Below, in pieces: positions 53,841 to 56,684 of a stretch of 56,684 bases of DNA (its first letter is position 1; every line of letters starts with the position of its first letter). The notes beneath the pieces were generated by a model, which was given only the letters and a program-made list of their open reading frames with translations, searched no databases and was not told the DNA's origin. The translations under genes and the position numbers were made by a program. Source of the DNA: Orenia marismortui DSM 5156 (lineage in GTDB: Bacteria; Bacillota; Halanaerobiia; Halobacteroidales; Halobacteroidaceae); NCBI RefSeq assembly GCF_000379025.1, contig NZ_KB900617.1, positions 801,903 through 858,586 on the forward strand, in the 5' to 3' direction.

Positions 53841-55004
53841 ATGAATAATTTTAATTTTAACAATCCAACTGAACTACTTTTTGGTAAGGGGAAAGTCAAA
53901 AAAGTAGGAGAAAAAGTTAAAGAATATGGTAATAAAGTATTAGTAGTTACAGGTGGAGGTAGTGTTAAAAGAATAGGTTTATATGATAAGGTTATCGCTT
54001 CATTAAAAGAAAATGATTTAGAGATATATGAACTTTCAGGAATTAAACCTAACCCTCGAGTTAGTAGTGTTCGAGATGGTGTAAAACTTTGTAAAGAGAA
54101 TGATATCGATCTTGTCTTAGCAGTTGGTGGAGGAAGTACTATTGATGCTAGTAAAGCAATTGCTGGGGCTGTCTTTTATGATGGGGATGCTTGGGATTTA
54201 TTCGCTAAAGGGATCAGAATTGAAAAAGCCCTTCCTGTAGGTACAATCTTAACTCTAGCTGCAACAGGATCTGAAATGAATCCAAATTTCGTTGTTTCCA
54301 ACTTAGAAACAGAGGAAAAAATGGGTGCTGGTAGCCCGTTACTTTATCCTAAATTTTCAATCTTAGATCCTGTTAATACCTTTACAGTACCAAAAGAACA
54401 TACTGTTTATGGAATTATAGATATAGCAGCCCACGTCTTTGAACAATATTTCAGCCATACCGAATCTACTCCTATACAGGATCGATGGGCTGAAGGTATA
54501 CTAGTAACTTTGAAAGAGGAAAGCATGAAAGTCCTTGATAATCCTGAAGATTACGATGCTCGAGCAAATATAATGCTAGCAGGAACGATGGCATTAAATG
54601 GTCTAATATCTATTGGTAAAGAAACAGATTGGGCTAGCCATGGTATCGAACATGCTGTCAGTGCAGTTTATGATATTCCTCATGGTGGTGGGTTAGCAAT
54701 TATCTTCCCAAATTGGATGAAATACGTTTTAGATCAAGGTACAGATAAGTTTGTACAATATGCTACAAGAGTTTGGGATGTTGATCCAACAGGTAAGTCT
54801 GACAAAGAAGTTGCTCTAGAGGGAATAGAAAAGACTAGAGAATGGTTTAATAAAATGGGAGCACCTTCTAGTTTAGCCGACTATGATATAGGCGATGATA
54901 AGTTAGAAGTAATGGCAGAAAAAGCTACAGCTAAAGGTACTAGAGGTAGTTATAAAGTCTTAGATAAAGATGATGTAGTAGAGATCTATAAGATGAGTTT
55001 GTAA
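53841..55004 (+). CDS. Iron-containing alcohol dehydrogenase (butanol dehydrogenase type)
   Basis: Predicted 387 residues from the ATG at 53841, 7 nt after AAGGAGG; an upstream TTG is too close to that site. It is a group III dehydrogenase like YqhD/BdhA, reducing aldehydes to alcohols with NAD(P)H. NFNNPTELLFGKGKV at the N-terminus, nucleotide-binding VGGGSTIDASKAIA (about 94-107), and metal ligands in DIAAHVFEQ, SHGIEHAVSA and PHGGGLA. All expected ligands are present. It probably disposes of reducing power during fermentation of sugars. A bidirectional terminator follows. Confidence 0.93.
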   Translation: MNNFNFNNPTELLFGKGKVKKVGEKVKEYGNKVLVVTGGGSVKRIGLYDKVIASLKENDLEIYELSGIKPNPRVSSVRDGVKLCKENDIDLVLAVGGGSTIDASKAIAGAVFYDGDAWDLFAKGIRIEKALPVGTILTLAATGSEMNPNFVVSNLETEEKMGAGSPLLYPKFSILDPVNTFTVPKEHTVYGIIDIAAHVFEQYFSHTESTPIQDRWAEGILVTLKEESMKVLDNPEDYDARANIMLAGTMALNGLISIGKETDWASHGIEHAVSAVYDIPHGGGLAIIFPNWMKYVLDQGTDKFVQYATRVWDVDPTGKSDKEVALEGIEKTREWFNKMGAPSSLADYDIGDDKLEVMAEKATAKGTRGSYKVLDKDDVVEIYKMSL

Positions 55005-55038
55005 GCAAACATCTTCAATAGAATAAGTTTAGATAAAG

Positions 55039-55070
55039 AAAGAGCAGGTAGATTAATCTACCTGCTCTTT
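55039..55070. terminator. Bidirectional terminator between convergent genes
   Basis: AAAGAGCAGGTAGATT followed directly by its exact complement (32-nt perfect palindrome). It lies 35 nt after the dehydrogenase stop and 12 nt after the stop of the convergent lipoprotein gene, so it can serve both. Confidence 0.88.
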
Positions 55071-55081
55071 CTTTGAAGTTA

Positions 55082-56542
55082 TTAATTTGCTCCATTTGTA
55101 CGTCTTATATTATTTCTATACATTGGCCAAGGAGTATCTGCTAAATTGACATTTCCCCCTTCCAAAGCATATAAATAATCACTTCCTGCATAAATAGTTC
55201 CGTCATTAGCTATTACTGGAGAACTCATTCCTGCAGCTACAAAACTCCATTCCTCAGTTCCATCTTCTGCATTAATAGCATACATTATTCCAATTTTAGA
55301 ATTTTCATAGCCATCTTCAATATTAATGCCACTTCCAATATAAATTAGCCCATCATTCCCTAGTGTTAGTGGGGTAAACAAATCCATTCTCCCAGAAAAA
55401 GTCCATTTTATACTCCCATCTGGATTTCTTGCTGATAAATTAGTACCTGAAGTGTAAATAGTACCATCTTCTCCTATTGCTATGCCAATAATATATTCTT
55501 CATCTACCTTAATATCCCATTTCAATGTTTGATCTTCCATGTCTATTGCACCAAGCCTGGTAACATTATTATCATAATCATTCATACTAACATATAATGT
55601 ATTATTTGCCCCTATCGCTGGAGGAGAATACCAATAGTTGCCTGAAGATTTATCAATTAATACTTTCCCTATCCCGTCTGGATTTACCACATATAGACTA
55701 AAGCCAGTTACATAAATAGCACCATCACTTCCTATTGTTACACTACTTGTATAAAGGTTTGAATCATTACTTAGTTCATAACTCCACTTTTTACTCCCAT
55801 CTTCTGGATTAATCGCATATAAAAATCCTTGATCTACAATTCCATTATCATTTGTATCCAAATTAAATGTAGTATAAATAGTACCATCTTCACCTATTGC
55901 AGGAGTTTGATTAGTAGACATAACCTCTGTTCCCAAAATCCATTTTTCACTTCCATCAGAATTTATCGCATATAATTTATCTCGAGCTGCAAAATAAACT
56001 GTATTATCATTATCTATTACTGGACCATAGATATACTTGGTTCCAGCTTCTGTTTGGTAGACCCACTTTTCACTTCCATCTGGATTTACTGCATATAAGT
56101 TATCATCACCAAAGTAGATTGTACCATCACTACCTACTGCTACATCACTAACTAATTTTCCTTCAGAACCTGTAAATTCCCATTCTACTGCGCCTATCTC
56201 TTCTGGAATTAATTCTGGACTGATTGTTAGTGTCTGACCTGCAACTACATTACACTCATTATTAACCCAATCCTCATAGCCACTAGCTGTTACTACTACT
56301 TTATATGTTCCCGCTGTCAAAGTATGTTCGCCTACTCCTTCTACTACAACCTTATTATTTTCATCCTTTATTTCAATTGTAGTATTATCCACTTGATTTT
56401 TAGTTGCTTCTTCTACAGGATTCTTTATACATAAAACTCCTGTCTGAAGACTAGAATTCTCGTTTTCACCTCCTGAATCTGAGCAAGCAACCAAAGTCAA
56501 AATTAGAACTATTATTAAAAATAAAAAACTTAACCGTTTCAA
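55082..56542 (-). CDS. Lipoprotein with PEGA-like domain and PQQ-type beta-propeller
   Basis: Predicted 486 residues from a TTG start preceded by GGAGGGAG. Lipobox TLVAC (Cys20). About 30-120 is a PEGA-like domain (GTYKVVVTASGYEDW), close to that at the front of the 20352-22001 lipoprotein (GTYNVEVTATGYEKW). About 125-480 is a PQQ-like beta-propeller built from repeats such as AVGSDGTIYFGDDNLYAVNPDGSEKW, with at least eight recognisable blades or half-blades. Such propellers without quinone ligands usually mediate binding; some act in outer-membrane assembly (BamB-like). It is separated from the starch locus by about 20 kb, but its front end shares that locus's style. Function is unknown. Confidence 0.82.
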   Translation of the reverse strand: MKRLSFLFLIIVLILTLVACSDSGGENENSSLQTGVLCIKNPVEEATKNQVDNTTIEIKDENNKVVVEGVGEHTLTAGTYKVVVTASGYEDWVNNECNVVAGQTLTISPELIPEEIGAVEWEFTGSEGKLVSDVAVGSDGTIYFGDDNLYAVNPDGSEKWVYQTEAGTKYIYGPVIDNDNTVYFAARDKLYAINSDGSEKWILGTEVMSTNQTPAIGEDGTIYTTFNLDTNDNGIVDQGFLYAINPEDGSKKWSYELSNDSNLYTSSVTIGSDGAIYVTGFSLYVVNPDGIGKVLIDKSSGNYWYSPPAIGANNTLYVSMNDYDNNVTRLGAIDMEDQTLKWDIKVDEEYIIGIAIGEDGTIYTSGTNLSARNPDGSIKWTFSGRMDLFTPLTLGNDGLIYIGSGINIEDGYENSKIGIMYAINAEDGTEEWSFVAAGMSSPVIANDGTIYAGSDYLYALEGGNVNLADTPWPMYRNNIRRTNGAN

Positions 56543-56684
56543 TTATCTCCCTCCTCTAATCCTCTTATTAATTAACCTTAAAATATAAATGCTTCATTGT
56601 AAAATCAAATTGAACAAAATAAAAATAGCCATAGGGCACCAAACTGTAATATAATTAAATCACCACAAAATAACCAGTTACAGG

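Overview
The window reads as chromosome of a low-GC, spore-forming, outer-membrane-bearing (diderm) Firmicute. A Halanaerobiales/Halobacteroidaceae (Orenia-like) origin is my best inference. The grounds are strongly AT-rich DNA, Firmicute Shine-Dalgarno sites with frequent TTG starts, a spore-coat-type SPOCS/LysM protein, HprK and HutP-family regulators, and a C-terminally aromatic beta-barrel porin. No 16S rRNA is present, so the genus is not fixed by the sequence.

Region 1 (1-35.9 kb, all on the minus strand) is a starch/alpha-glucan degradation locus. It holds eight GH13 enzymes, each with a visible Asp/Glu/Asp catalytic triad: two paralogous alpha-amylases, two further related GH13 enzymes, two pullulanase-type debranching enzymes, a MalS-like alpha-amylase and a liquefying-type amylase. 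Three non-catalytic proteins lie among them, carrying Ig-like, PEGA-like, FN3 and starch-binding-like modules. All eleven carry a signal peptide ending in a lipobox Cys, so they are predicted surface or periplasmic lipoproteins. At one end is a tail-anchored glucodextranase-C-like protein; at the other is a porin whose N-terminus is a CBM48/AMPK-type glycogen-binding domain. Together they suggest a membrane-tethered, multi-enzyme starch machine feeding oligosaccharides to a glucan-binding porin. No sugar transporter is visible. The proteins are built from shuffled modules: seven share a roughly 200-residue N-terminal module I cannot name, two amylase genes share a 557-bp identical tract, and one enzyme joins the front of the pullulanase to the catalytic part of another amylase. 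Most genes have their own ribosome-binding site and an intergenic hairpin, so they look individually transcribed.

Region 2 (36.7-43.7 kb, minus strand) holds carbon-control and metabolic genes: HutP-like protein, HprK, a lone lactose/cellobiose-type PTS IIA, a ROK glucokinase, a YesL-like membrane protein, a nicotinate phosphoribosyltransferase, an FMN-dependent hydroxy-acid dehydrogenase and a Cof-type HAD phosphatase. Glucokinase and HprK make sense beside a glucose-releasing locus.

Region 3 (43.9-52.4 kb, minus strand) holds RseC-like protein, CsoR, CopZ, the SPOCS/LysM spore protein with a possible 34-residue leader ORF, a YvlD-type membrane protein, UvrC and UvrA (without UvrB). Region 4 (53-55 kb, plus strand) holds ComFB, a zinc-ribbon protein and an iron alcohol dehydrogenase. 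The window ends with a minus-strand PQQ-propeller lipoprotein whose PEGA-like front resembles those of the starch locus.

Intergenic space is rich in small repeats: a 180-bp direct repeat with a diverged third copy whose hairpins show compensatory changes, a tandem set of four inverted-repeat units, MITE-like hairpins and a perfect 58-nt hairpin. I saw no rRNA, tRNA, CRISPR array or transposase gene.
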